From NCBI RefSeq assembly GCF_001427145.1, contig NZ_LMGL01000001.1:417476-481475 (forward strand): DNA of 64,000 bases, read 5' to 3'. The notes under the pieces were generated by a model. It was not told the origin of the DNA. It saw only the letters and a list, made by a program, of their open reading frames with translations, and ran no database searches. Source of the DNA: Microbacterium sp. Root166 (lineage in GTDB: Bacteria > Actinomycetota > Actinomycetes > Actinomycetales > Microbacteriaceae). Below are positions 43,333 through 51,597 of this stretch, one piece after another. Numbering within the stretch: position 1 is the first letter of the stretch; the number at the start of each line of letters is the position of its first letter. The position numbers and the translations under genes were made by a program.

Positions 43333-46300
43333 ATGTCAGGCAACACCCCGGCACCACGGAGCACTCGTCTCCGCCGCACACTCGCTTCGCTGACGACCGC
43401 CGCCATCGTCCTCTCGGCCCTGGCGATGGTGGTCATGCCGCCTGAGCGGGCGACGGCCGCAGAGACCCCGGCGCTGCCCGCCACGGTGACTGCAGATGTG
43501 CTGCCCACCTGGCAGATCAACGGCGTGGTCTGGAGCCAGACCGTGGTCGGGAACACGGTGTACGTCACCGGCAGCTTCAGCAAGGCGCGCCCCCCCGGAG
43601 TGGCCGTCGGCGGCGCCGGCGAGATCGCCGCGAACAACGTGTTCGCGTTCGACATCCGCACGGGCAACCCGATCCCGAACTTCTCCCACTCCTTCGACGG
43701 ACAGGGGCTCACGGTACGCGCGGCACCCGACGGCAGAACGGTCTACTTCGGCGGCGACTTCACCGCGGTCGATGGTCAGGCCCGTTCGCATGTCGCCGCC
43801 TTCGACGTCGCGTCCGGTGCGCTCCTCTCGTGGGCGCCCCGGACCGACGGCCAGGTGCGGGGCTTCGCCTTCTCGGGGACAAAGGTCTTCGTCGGCGGCA
43901 ACTTCCGCTCCAGCGGCGGGCAGCCCCGCACCCAGCTGGCCGCCTGGGATTCCACGACGGAGGCGATCACCCCGTGGGCGCCCACGGCCACGGGCGACGG
44001 CTTCGTGTGGGACATGGTCTCCAGCCCGGACAGCTCGCGCATCATCGTCGCCGGAGGGTTCACGGAGCTGAACGGGCAGCCGGCCTACGGCATGGGCTCG
44101 ATCGACGCGTCCACCGGCGCGGTGTTGCCTTGGGCTGCGGTCGACAGGATCAGGTCCGCCGGGCTGAACGGCGCGATCTCCAGCCTGAGCACCGACGGCG
44201 TGCAGGTCTACGGCACCGGCTACGCGTTCGGCGCCGGCGCATCGTTCGAGGGAACGTTCGCCGCGGACCCCTACACGGGCGAGATCAAGTGGGTGAACGA
44301 CTGCCTCGGCGACACGTACTCGAGCTACCCGCAGGATCAGGTCCTCTACTCCGTCGGCCACCGCCACGATTGCACCGTCGTCGGCGGCTTCCCCGACACG
44401 AACCCGCGCGCCCGGTGGCAGAAGGCCACGGCCGAACCGACCTTCCCGATCGGCACGATCACGAAGAAGGACGCCTACGGCTGGGACTTCACGGGTCTTC
44501 CCTACTCCGGCCTGCTGCACTGGTACCCGGACCTCGAGTTCGGCACCTACACGTCCGCGAAGCAGGCAGCGTGGTCGGTCACCGGCAACGCGGACTACAT
44601 CGTGCTCGGCGGTGAGTTCCCCAAGGTGAACACCACGGCACAGCAGGGTCTCGTGCGCTTCGCGAAGCGGGCGAGCTCGCCCCACGTCGTCGGCCCCATC
44701 AACAACGCCTCCTTCACGCCGGCGCCGTACTCGAACGAGTCGGGAGTCGTGGAGGTGCCCTTCGGCAGCGTGTGGGACCGCGACAGCGCGACGATCACCT
44801 ATGACGTCTTCCGCAGCCCGGCGACGAAGATCGCGACGTTCACCCGCAGCGACAGCGAGTTCTGGTCGCTGCCGAACCTGAGCGTCACCGACACGGGACA
44901 GGTCCCCGGCAGTCAGGTCCGGTACCAGGTGCGGGCCAAGGATGCCGACGGCAACGTCCAGTGGAGCGCCTGGTCGCCCTACATCACGGTGTCCGCGGCT
45001 GCTCCCTCGGTCTACCGGTCGGCGATCCGCGACAGCGGCGCCACGCACTACTGGCGCCTGGGCGAGGCATCCGGAAAGCTCTACGACGACATCGGAGACG
45101 CGCCCGGAACACTGCTGAGCCTGACCCTCGGCACGGGTGGCGCGATCCTGAACGATACCGACAAGGCCGTGACGTCAGCGGGTGGCAGCAACCCCCGCAT
45201 GACGACGACCGACGCCGTTCCCGCGGGCACGGCGACGACCGTCGAAGCGTGGGTGAAGACCACCAGCACGCGTGGCGGACGGATCGTCGGCTACGGCGAC
45301 TCCGCCACCGGCACATCGACGTCGGGCAACACCGACCGTGTGCTCTACCTCGACACGTCGGGTCGCGTCAACTTCGCGATCCACAGCGGCTCGTACCGGA
45401 CGATCTACAGCCGCTCCGGCATCAACGACGGTCAGTGGCACCACGTCGTCGGCACCGTCGGCGCCGGCGGGATGGAACTGTACGTCGACGGCGAGCGCGT
45501 CGGCCGCGACCAGAGCTACACGACTCCGAAGGCGCTGCTCGGCTACTGGCGGATCGGCGCGGACCAGATGACGGGCTTCGCGAACCGGCCGAGCGACGCG
45601 GCGCTGGCGGGCAGCATCGACGACGTGGCGGTGTACGACAAGGCGCTCGCGAAGAGCGAGGTGCAGTCGCACTTCCTCGCCAGCTCCCGCGCTGCGGGCT
45701 GGACCGCTGCGCCGACCGATGCCTACGGCGCAGACGTCTCGACCGACCAGCCCGACCTGTACTGGCGCCTCAACGAGACGGCCGGGACCACCATCGGCGA
45801 CTTCGCCGCCGGCGGCACGACGGGCACGCAGGCAGGCACCGTCACCCGCAGCCAGGCCGGCGCGATCACCGGCGACACCGCGATGCGCTTCAACGGCACT
45901 TCTGCGGTCGTCGTCGCACAGGAAGCGTGGAACGCGCCGAGTGCGTATTCGGCCGAGGTCTGGTTCAAGTCCACCAGCACGAGCGGCGGCAAGCTGATCG
46001 GGTTCGGCAACACGACCAGCGGCCTGAGCAGCAGTTATGACCGCCACATCGTCCTGCAGAGCAACGGCCGGCTGAACTTCGGAGTCGACAACGGCTCGCG
46101 CGTGACGATCGTCAGTCCGACCGCCTACAACGACGGTCAATGGCACCACGTCGTCGCGACGCAGGGTTCGCAGGGGATGAGGCTCTGGGTCGATGCGCAG
46201 CTCGTGGCCAGCAACGACGTCACCGGGTCGCAGAACTACCGGGGCCATTGGCGGATCGGTGGCGACCGCACCTTCGGCAGCACATCGAGCAACTACCTCA

Positions 46301-48051
46301 ACGGAACGCTGGACGAGGCCGCGGTGTACCCCACCGCCCTCACTGAGGAGCGCATCCGCTCGCACTACGCGGCCAGCGGACGCACCCCGAACAACCGGGC
46401 TCCGGTCGCGGCGTTCACCGAGGTGACCGACGAACTGGCGGTCTCGGTCGATGCGACCGGGTCGACCGACCCCGACGGCGACATCGTCACCTACCAGTGG
46501 ACGTTCGGCGATGGTTCGGTCGCGACGGGTATGACCGCTTCGCACACGTACGAGACAGCCGGCACTTACTCCGTGATGCTGAAGGTCACAGATGCCACAT
46601 CGCTCGTGAGCACCGCGACGCACTCGGTCGTCGTCGCCCCCAACGTCGCTCCCGTCGCGGCGTTCACGTCGACGCCCACGAACCTCTCGGTGACTTTCGA
46701 CGCCGCCGGGTCCTCGGATGCCGACGGCACGATCGCCGGCTACGAGTGGGACTTCGGCGACGGCGAGACGGGCACCGGCGCAGCGGTCACGCATGTCTAC
46801 GACGCCGCGGGAACGTACTCCGTGGAGCTCACCGTCACGGACGACGACGGCGCCGCCTCCACCGAGACGAAGTCGATCACGACGATCGCGGCTCCGAACC
46901 AGGCACCCGTCGCTGCCTTCTCCGCGGCGAAGGACCTGCTCGTCGCCTCGTTCGACGCGTCGGGTTCGTCCGATCCCGACGGGACGATCGCCTCTTACGC
47001 CTGGGCGTTCGGAGACGGCGCCTCCGGCACCGGCGTGGCGGTGCAGCACACGTACGCGGCCGCCGGCACCTACTCGGTCACCCTTACCGTCACCGACAAC
47101 CGCGGCGCGACCTCTGCGCTCACCCAGGATGTCGCGGTCGTCGCCAACCAAGCACCGACCGCGTCGTTCACTCCGACGGTGACGAATCTCACCGTGGCCG
47201 TCGACGCTTCGGCGTCGACCGACCCCGACGGAACGATCGCCACGTACGCGTGGGACTACGGCGACGGCACCGCCGGTGCCGGGGTCACCTCATCCCACGC
47301 CTATGCGGCGGCCGGGACCTACACCGTGGCCCTGTCGGTCACCGACGACCGGGGCCTCGTCGCCACGGCCAGCGCGCAGGTCACGGTCACCGCACCCCTG
47401 GTGTGGGCCAAGGACACCTTCGAGCGCGTCGCCTCCAACGGCTGGGGCGCCTCGGAGATCGGTGGCACGTGGACGATGAACCCGAGCACCACCACGGCGC
47501 TCGGCAAGTTCTCCGTGTCCGGCGGGCTCGCGAAGGTCAACCTGTCAGCGGGCAACAGCTACACCGCTTCACTGCCGGCCGCCGCGCCGTCGACGAACAC
47601 CGAGGAGCGCTTCACCGTCGCGCTGGGTCAGGCTGCGACCGGAGGCGGTTACTACTTCTCGGCGATCGGCAGGCAGATCGACAATCAGACCGACTACCGT
47701 GCCAAGTTCCGGGTGGCTGCCAACGGGGCTGTCGCCGTGTGGCTCACCCGCACGGTCGGCGGTGCCGAGACGGTCCTGAACAGCCTGACCATCCCAGGCA
47801 TGTCCGTCACGGGAGCAGACTCGCTCGACGTCCGCGTTCAGGTGACGGGCACGAACGCGACGACCGTCAAGGCGAAGATCTGGCGCACCGGGACGGCAGA
47901 ACCGGCGAACTGGGTGCTCACGGCATCCGACAGCACTCCCGTACTGCAGGCACCCGGCTATGTCGGCATCAACAGCTACCTGTCGGGCAGTGCCACCGCT
48001 CCGCTGGTGTACAGCTACGACAACTTCTGGGCAGGACCCGCCCAGCCGTAG
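43333..48051 (+). CDS. Giant secreted protein A: propeller, FN3-like, two LamG, four PKD, C-terminal beta module
   Basis: 1572 residues from ATG 43333 (MSGNTPAPRSTRLRRTLASL), with GAGGAAG six bases upstream. A signal peptide ends near residue 43. Domains: beta-propeller-like repeats (about 50-455; VYVTGSFSKAR, VYFGGDFTAVDGQ, VFVGGNFRSSGGQ, IIVAGGFTELNGQ), an FN3-like stretch (455-555), LamG (560-780), LamG (795-1015), four PKD domains (about 1020-1355, each with a FGDG or YGDG motif and a DPDG or DADG turn), and a C-terminal beta-rich module (1355-1572). There is no LPXTG or transmembrane tail. It is a probable matrix or adhesion protein binding carbohydrate. Confidence 0.9.
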   Translation: MSGNTPAPRSTRLRRTLASLTTAAIVLSALAMVVMPPERATAAETPALPATVTADVLPTWQINGVVWSQTVVGNTVYVTGSFSKARPPGVAVGGAGEIAANNVFAFDIRTGNPIPNFSHSFDGQGLTVRAAPDGRTVYFGGDFTAVDGQARSHVAAFDVASGALLSWAPRTDGQVRGFAFSGTKVFVGGNFRSSGGQPRTQLAAWDSTTEAITPWAPTATGDGFVWDMVSSPDSSRIIVAGGFTELNGQPAYGMGSIDASTGAVLPWAAVDRIRSAGLNGAISSLSTDGVQVYGTGYAFGAGASFEGTFAADPYTGEIKWVNDCLGDTYSSYPQDQVLYSVGHRHDCTVVGGFPDTNPRARWQKATAEPTFPIGTITKKDAYGWDFTGLPYSGLLHWYPDLEFGTYTSAKQAAWSVTGNADYIVLGGEFPKVNTTAQQGLVRFAKRASSPHVVGPINNASFTPAPYSNESGVVEVPFGSVWDRDSATITYDVFRSPATKIATFTRSDSEFWSLPNLSVTDTGQVPGSQVRYQVRAKDADGNVQWSAWSPYITVSAAAPSVYRSAIRDSGATHYWRLGEASGKLYDDIGDAPGTLLSLTLGTGGAILNDTDKAVTSAGGSNPRMTTTDAVPAGTATTVEAWVKTTSTRGGRIVGYGDSATGTSTSGNTDRVLYLDTSGRVNFAIHSGSYRTIYSRSGINDGQWHHVVGTVGAGGMELYVDGERVGRDQSYTTPKALLGYWRIGADQMTGFANRPSDAALAGSIDDVAVYDKALAKSEVQSHFLASSRAAGWTAAPTDAYGADVSTDQPDLYWRLNETAGTTIGDFAAGGTTGTQAGTVTRSQAGAITGDTAMRFNGTSAVVVAQEAWNAPSAYSAEVWFKSTSTSGGKLIGFGNTTSGLSSSYDRHIVLQSNGRLNFGVDNGSRVTIVSPTAYNDGQWHHVVATQGSQGMRLWVDAQLVASNDVTGSQNYRGHWRIGGDRTFGSTSSNYLNGTLDEAAVYPTALTEERIRSHYAASGRTPNNRAPVAAFTEVTDELAVSVDATGSTDPDGDIVTYQWTFGDGSVATGMTASHTYETAGTYSVMLKVTDATSLVSTATHSVVVAPNVAPVAAFTSTPTNLSVTFDAAGSSDADGTIAGYEWDFGDGETGTGAAVTHVYDAAGTYSVELTVTDDDGAASTETKSITTIAAPNQAPVAAFSAAKDLLVASFDASGSSDPDGTIASYAWAFGDGASGTGVAVQHTYAAAGTYSVTLTVTDNRGATSALTQDVAVVANQAPTASFTPTVTNLTVAVDASASTDPDGTIATYAWDYGDGTAGAGVTSSHAYAAAGTYTVALSVTDDRGLVATASAQVTVTAPLVWAKDTFERVASNGWGASEIGGTWTMNPSTTTALGKFSVSGGLAKVNLSAGNSYTASLPAAAPSTNTEERFTVALGQAATGGGYYFSAIGRQIDNQTDYRAKFRVAANGAVAVWLTRTVGGAETVLNSLTIPGMSVTGADSLDVRVQVTGTNATTVKAKIWRTGTAEPANWVLTASDSTPVLQAPGYVGINSYLSGSATAPLVYSYDNFWAGPAQP

Positions 48052-48061
48052 CGCGAAAGCC

Positions 48062-48102
48062 GACGAGGGCCCGGCACGCTGATCGCGTGCCGGGCCCTCG
48101 TC
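48062..48102. terminator. Strong terminator between convergent secreted-protein genes
   Basis: Perfect 18-bp stem GACGAGGGCCCGGCACGC / GCGTGCCGGGCCCTCGTC with a TGATC loop, followed by TCTT. It starts 11 bases after giant gene A and ends 29 bases before the convergent beta-helix gene, so it may act in both directions. Confidence 0.88.
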
Positions 48103-48131
48103 TCTTCAGCTGTGTCGAGCAGTCCGCTGTA

Positions 48132-50729
48132 TCAGCGGAACAGCGCCCCCATCGAGGCCGTGCCCGTTCCGAGGAAACCGACGACCGATGCCGGCGGAGC
48201 GAGGGCGACGGTCGCTGCCTGGGGCGCGAGATCACCGAGCACGCGGCCACTCTGGTCGGTCACCGCGCGTCCTTCGAGCGCGAGCGAACGTGCGTCCTGT
48301 CCGGTCGTCGACTGGTAGGCGCCGAACGTCGAGAAGACGTACGGGTTGACATTGGCCGCACCGCGCGACCAGACGACGAACCATGTGGGCGCGTTGGCGG
48401 CGTTGCGCTGGATGACGTTGCCGTTGGAGCGGATGTTCAGGTCGCTGGCGGCGTACTGGTGCGAGTAGTCCTCGACGCAGACGGTGCAGTTGCCCGAGCT
48501 GCTCGCGATGACGTTGTTCCCGATCGAGATGTCGCGGATGACCCACGGCATCGTCGGGTCCGGGAAGGGCTGACGCGGGTCGTGACCCGGCACCGACGGG
48601 TCGCTGGCACTGCGCTCATCCTGAACGATGTTGAGCACGCGGTTGCCGCCGACGATCGTGTTGTTCCAGATGTTGACGCCGCCGGTGTTGTTGATCTTCA
48701 TCGCGTTGCCCGCGTTGCGCAGGACGAGGTTGTTGACGAAGTCGATCTTCTGCGACAGCTCGAGGAACACCCCGGCGCCGGCGTTCTCGACGAAGTCCGA
48801 TCCGGAGATGTCGATGTCGTACACCGACTGATCCGTCCACAGTCCCGGTCCGTTGTTCCGCAGGAACGCGGAGCCGGTGACGGTGAGGCCACGCGTCTTC
48901 GCGATCTTCAGGCCGCCCGAGACCGGGGCGTGGTTGAAGTGCTCGCTGTTGTTCTCGACGGCGAGCAGTCCGTCGACGGCCAACCGGTCGGCGAGGTTCG
49001 CGCCGAGGCCCATGAGGCCGTTCCGAGCCAGCGTGACGTCGCGAACGACCGCGTCGGCGGCGCCCACGAACAGGCCGGTCGACGCCGAATCCTGGATCTG
49101 AACGTTCTCGATCGAGATCTTCGGAGCCTCGACGGTGACTGTGCCCATCATCCAGACGGACGTCGCGTAGTTACGGACGCCGATGCCGCGGATGGCCGTG
49201 CCCTCGCCTCGCAGCGACAGAGCCTTGGTGAGCGTGCTCGCTCGGACATCGTGCCCCTGCGGGCTCGATCCGAGGTAGAGCCGGTCATTGGCGGTGTCGG
49301 TGAAGAACGTTCCCGGCGTGAGCGCGGCGAGCGACCCGACCTCGCGCTGTGCGATGCCGTCGATCCAGACCTGCTCGGGGTGAGCGGCCATGGGATAGGC
49401 GGGGTCGAGCCATCTCCAGCCCGCCGCAGTGCCATCGGCCTCACCCTTGGTGAACGAAGGTGTGGAGTCGAAGTCGTGGGTCCAGCTGCCGCTGTACCAC
49501 GCGTTGCCGGAGGGGCTCCACGCGGAGATCTTCTCCGAGCCGTCGAGCCAGACGGATTCGTTTGGGTACGGCTGGATCGTGACGCGCTTCCCGTTCGGAA
49601 CGGTCACGCTCTGGTGGTATTCGCCGCCACGGAGGACGATCACCGTGCCGTTCGGCGATCGGTCGACCGCTGTCTGGACCGAGTTGTACGGTGCGGCGAG
49701 GGTGCCGCTGCCTGCGCCGGCATCGGCGTCGACGTAGACGGCGCCCGCGGGGACCGGGTACTGCGTCGTCCCCACCGCGGCCGCGCCCGTGTCGGTGCGA
49801 GCCCACTGCTCGCTCCACGTCGGGTCGCTGGGGCTCGGGGGCTCAGGCGTCGTCGTCGGCGGCGGGGTGGGCTCCGGGGTAGGGGTCGGAGTGGGCTCCG
49901 GCGTCGGAGTGGGCTCCGGCGAAGGAGTGGGGTCCGGGGTCGGAGTGGGCTCGGGGGTCGGAGTGGGCTCCGGGGTCGGATCGGGCGTTCCGCCGAGGTC
50001 GCTCACGGTGAGATCGTCGAAGCGCACGGCCTGCGCGGGAGAGCTCGACGAGAGATAGGCGCGGACGCCGACGGCGCCGGCGGCGACGATCCGGCGGGAA
50101 TCGGCATCCTTCACCGACAGCTGCCACGCTGTCGACGGAGCATCAGCGGCCGTGACACGAGCGTCGATCGCGACGGTGTCGCCCGCGATCTGCATCTCGA
50201 GTCGGAAGGGGACTCCGGCCTCGACCTGGAAGTCAGGCACGAAGAGCCGGCCGAGGGACTGCTGCTCCCGCCCGTTGACACGCAGCGCTTCCAGAAGCAC
50301 CCGGCCGAGCGGATCGACTCTCGCCTGCACCTGATAGAAGCCCGCCTGGGTCCGGCGCGACTGGAAACTGAGGTAGATCCCTCCGCCCACCTGCGGCAGC
50401 TGGTCGAGGGTGAACTCCACACCGCCCGAGACGTCCGCGAGCGAGACGTTCGCCGCACGCGCCGACACCGAGGTGCCCGGCGTGCGCACCGTCGCTCGCG
50501 CCTCGCCGGCCGCGACAGAGAACGCCGACGGATCCGACAGGTTGTACGAGCCGCCGCTCGTCGTCGTACCGAGGCCGGCCGCGACATCGCGGCTCATGTC
50601 GTCGGCGAACAGGGCGGGCGTGTCAGAGGCGGTTGTCGCGTTCAGGGGGGCCTGGGCTGCGGCGGCGGCGTTGGGTACACCGATCACCAGCGCCAAAGCC
50701 GCGACGATAGAGGGAATTGTGGATCTCAA
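48132..50729 (-). CDS. Secreted right-handed beta-helix protein with beta module and Pro/Thr linker
   Basis: 865 residues if TTG 50729 is the start (RSTIPSIVAALALVIGVPNA then becomes a clean signal peptide; GGAG lies seven bases upstream). An upstream in-frame start at 50849 lacks support. Domains: the shared beta module (about 40-250), a TPEPTPTPEP-type linker (about 250-310), then parallel beta-helix coils (about 340-770) with asparagine-ladder-like repeats: IRDISIGNNVIAS, VNIWNNTIVGGNRV, KIDFVNNLVLRNAGN. The fold is that of pectate lyases, mannuronan epimerases and DUF1565 proteins, so it may cleave or epimerise a polysaccharide. Confidence 0.85.
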   Translation of the reverse strand: MRSTIPSIVAALALVIGVPNAAAAAQAPLNATTASDTPALFADDMSRDVAAGLGTTTSGGSYNLSDPSAFSVAAGEARATVRTPGTSVSARAANVSLADVSGGVEFTLDQLPQVGGGIYLSFQSRRTQAGFYQVQARVDPLGRVLLEALRVNGREQQSLGRLFVPDFQVEAGVPFRLEMQIAGDTVAIDARVTAADAPSTAWQLSVKDADSRRIVAAGAVGVRAYLSSSSPAQAVRFDDLTVSDLGGTPDPTPEPTPTPEPTPTPDPTPSPEPTPTPEPTPTPTPEPTPPPTTTPEPPSPSDPTWSEQWARTDTGAAAVGTTQYPVPAGAVYVDADAGAGSGTLAAPYNSVQTAVDRSPNGTVIVLRGGEYHQSVTVPNGKRVTIQPYPNESVWLDGSEKISAWSPSGNAWYSGSWTHDFDSTPSFTKGEADGTAAGWRWLDPAYPMAAHPEQVWIDGIAQREVGSLAALTPGTFFTDTANDRLYLGSSPQGHDVRASTLTKALSLRGEGTAIRGIGVRNYATSVWMMGTVTVEAPKISIENVQIQDSASTGLFVGAADAVVRDVTLARNGLMGLGANLADRLAVDGLLAVENNSEHFNHAPVSGGLKIAKTRGLTVTGSAFLRNNGPGLWTDQSVYDIDISGSDFVENAGAGVFLELSQKIDFVNNLVLRNAGNAMKINNTGGVNIWNNTIVGGNRVLNIVQDERSASDPSVPGHDPRQPFPDPTMPWVIRDISIGNNVIASSSGNCTVCVEDYSHQYAASDLNIRSNGNVIQRNAANAPTWFVVWSRGAANVNPYVFSTFGAYQSTTGQDARSLALEGRAVTDQSGRVLGDLAPQAATVALAPPASVVGFLGTGTASMGALFR
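49861..49985 (-). repeat. Coding tandem repeat for a Pro/Thr/Glu linker
   Basis: Short units of the GTGGGCTCCGGGGTCGGA kind (plus-strand reading) repeat about seven times and encode TPEP, TPTP and TPDP steps between the beta module and the beta-helix of the secreted protein. Copy number is likely to vary between strains by slippage. It is a flexible, possibly glycosylated spacer. Confidence 0.8.
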
Positions 50730-50880
50730 AGGGGGGCTCCAACGGGTTCGGGTTCTCGTTGCGGGTAGTGATGGCGTGCGCCACCCTCGGGGGTACCCGG
50801 AAAAAGATCTCGAAACGATAACATCCCCACCTGCGTGTCGCCTTGACATGAGACCTTTCTCACGCCAGGCCCGTGGACGG

Positions 50881-51597
50881 CTAGCCCAGCGCCTTCATCT
50901 TGCGGAACCACACCGTGACCGCCGCGGCGAGATAAAGCACCGCCGCCAGGGCGAGCAGCGAATAGACCAGCATGAACGCCTGCGGCACGCCCCAGAGCAC
51001 GAACGCCAGGCACCACACACCGTAATCGGTCGGCAGGCCCAGCAGGGAACGACCGAGCGAGGAGCCTCCGGCTTCCGCCGACTGCGGCACGCCGCGCTTT
51101 CCACGCAGGAGATCGTTGAGGATCATTCCGAAGAACGTCACGGTGGACACGATGGCGAACCCGAGCGGCACGAGCAGCCACAGCGCATCCGGCAGGTCGA
51201 AGAAGCGGTACGCGCCGATCGCGACGGCGATGTGCAGCGAGACCAGCTTCGCCGAGTCCAGGATGTGATCGAGCCATTCGCCCGCCAGCGATCCACCGCC
51301 GCGCAGGCGTGCGACCTGGCCGTCAGCGCTGTCCCAGGCATAGCCGAGAGCGAGAAGGAGCCACACGACGACGGCGAGCGCGAACGACGGCGGCACCGTG
51401 GCAAGAAGGACGATTCCGGTGAAGGTCAGTCCGGCGCTGATCAGCGAGACCTGGTTCGGGGTCAGGCCGATCGAGTACGCCGCTGCGGCGAAGACGCGTC
51501 CCAACGGCCGGTTGACGAAGATCGAGTATGCCGGAGCACCTCGCCCCCGCCCTTTCTGGGCGGCGGCGAGGCGCTCGTAGGCGGCTGTGTACGTCAG
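50881..51597 (-). CDS. CDP-alcohol phosphatidyltransferase family protein, probable CTG start
   Basis: The catalytic signature is complete: DSADGQVARLRGG then GEWLDHILDSAK gives DGxxAR-x8-GxxxDxxxD. Five to six membrane helices follow. ATG, GTG and TTG are absent upstream of TTG 51504, yet the in-frame sequence before it (YTAAYERLAAAQKGRGRG, then PAYSIFVNRPLGR) looks like the native family N terminus. The only start that keeps it is CTG 51597, which overlaps the stop of giant gene B as CTGA with GGAG seven bases upstream. That gives 238 residues. It may transfer a phospho-alcohol to a lipid or glycan head group. Confidence 0.82.
   Translation of the reverse strand: MTYTAAYERLAAAQKGRGRGAPAYSIFVNRPLGRVFAAAAYSIGLTPNQVSLISAGLTFTGIVLLATVPPSFALAVVVWLLLALGYAWDSADGQVARLRGGGSLAGEWLDHILDSAKLVSLHIAVAIGAYRFFDLPDALWLLVPLGFAIVSTVTFFGMILNDLLRGKRGVPQSAEAGGSSLGRSLLGLPTDYGVWCLAFVLWGVPQAFMLVYSLLALAAVLYLAAAVTVWFRKMKALG

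Noticed and set aside
49861..49985. CRISPR-like or minisatellite non-coding array
   Set aside because: The repeat keeps frame, encodes a Pro/Thr/Glu linker and lacks spacers.
46497..50768. A 1423-codon open frame on the plus strand running through the end of giant gene A and the whole beta-helix gene
   Set aside because: It spans two convergent real genes and a strong terminator, is Arg/His-rich without domains, and is explained by GC-rich third positions of the true frames.
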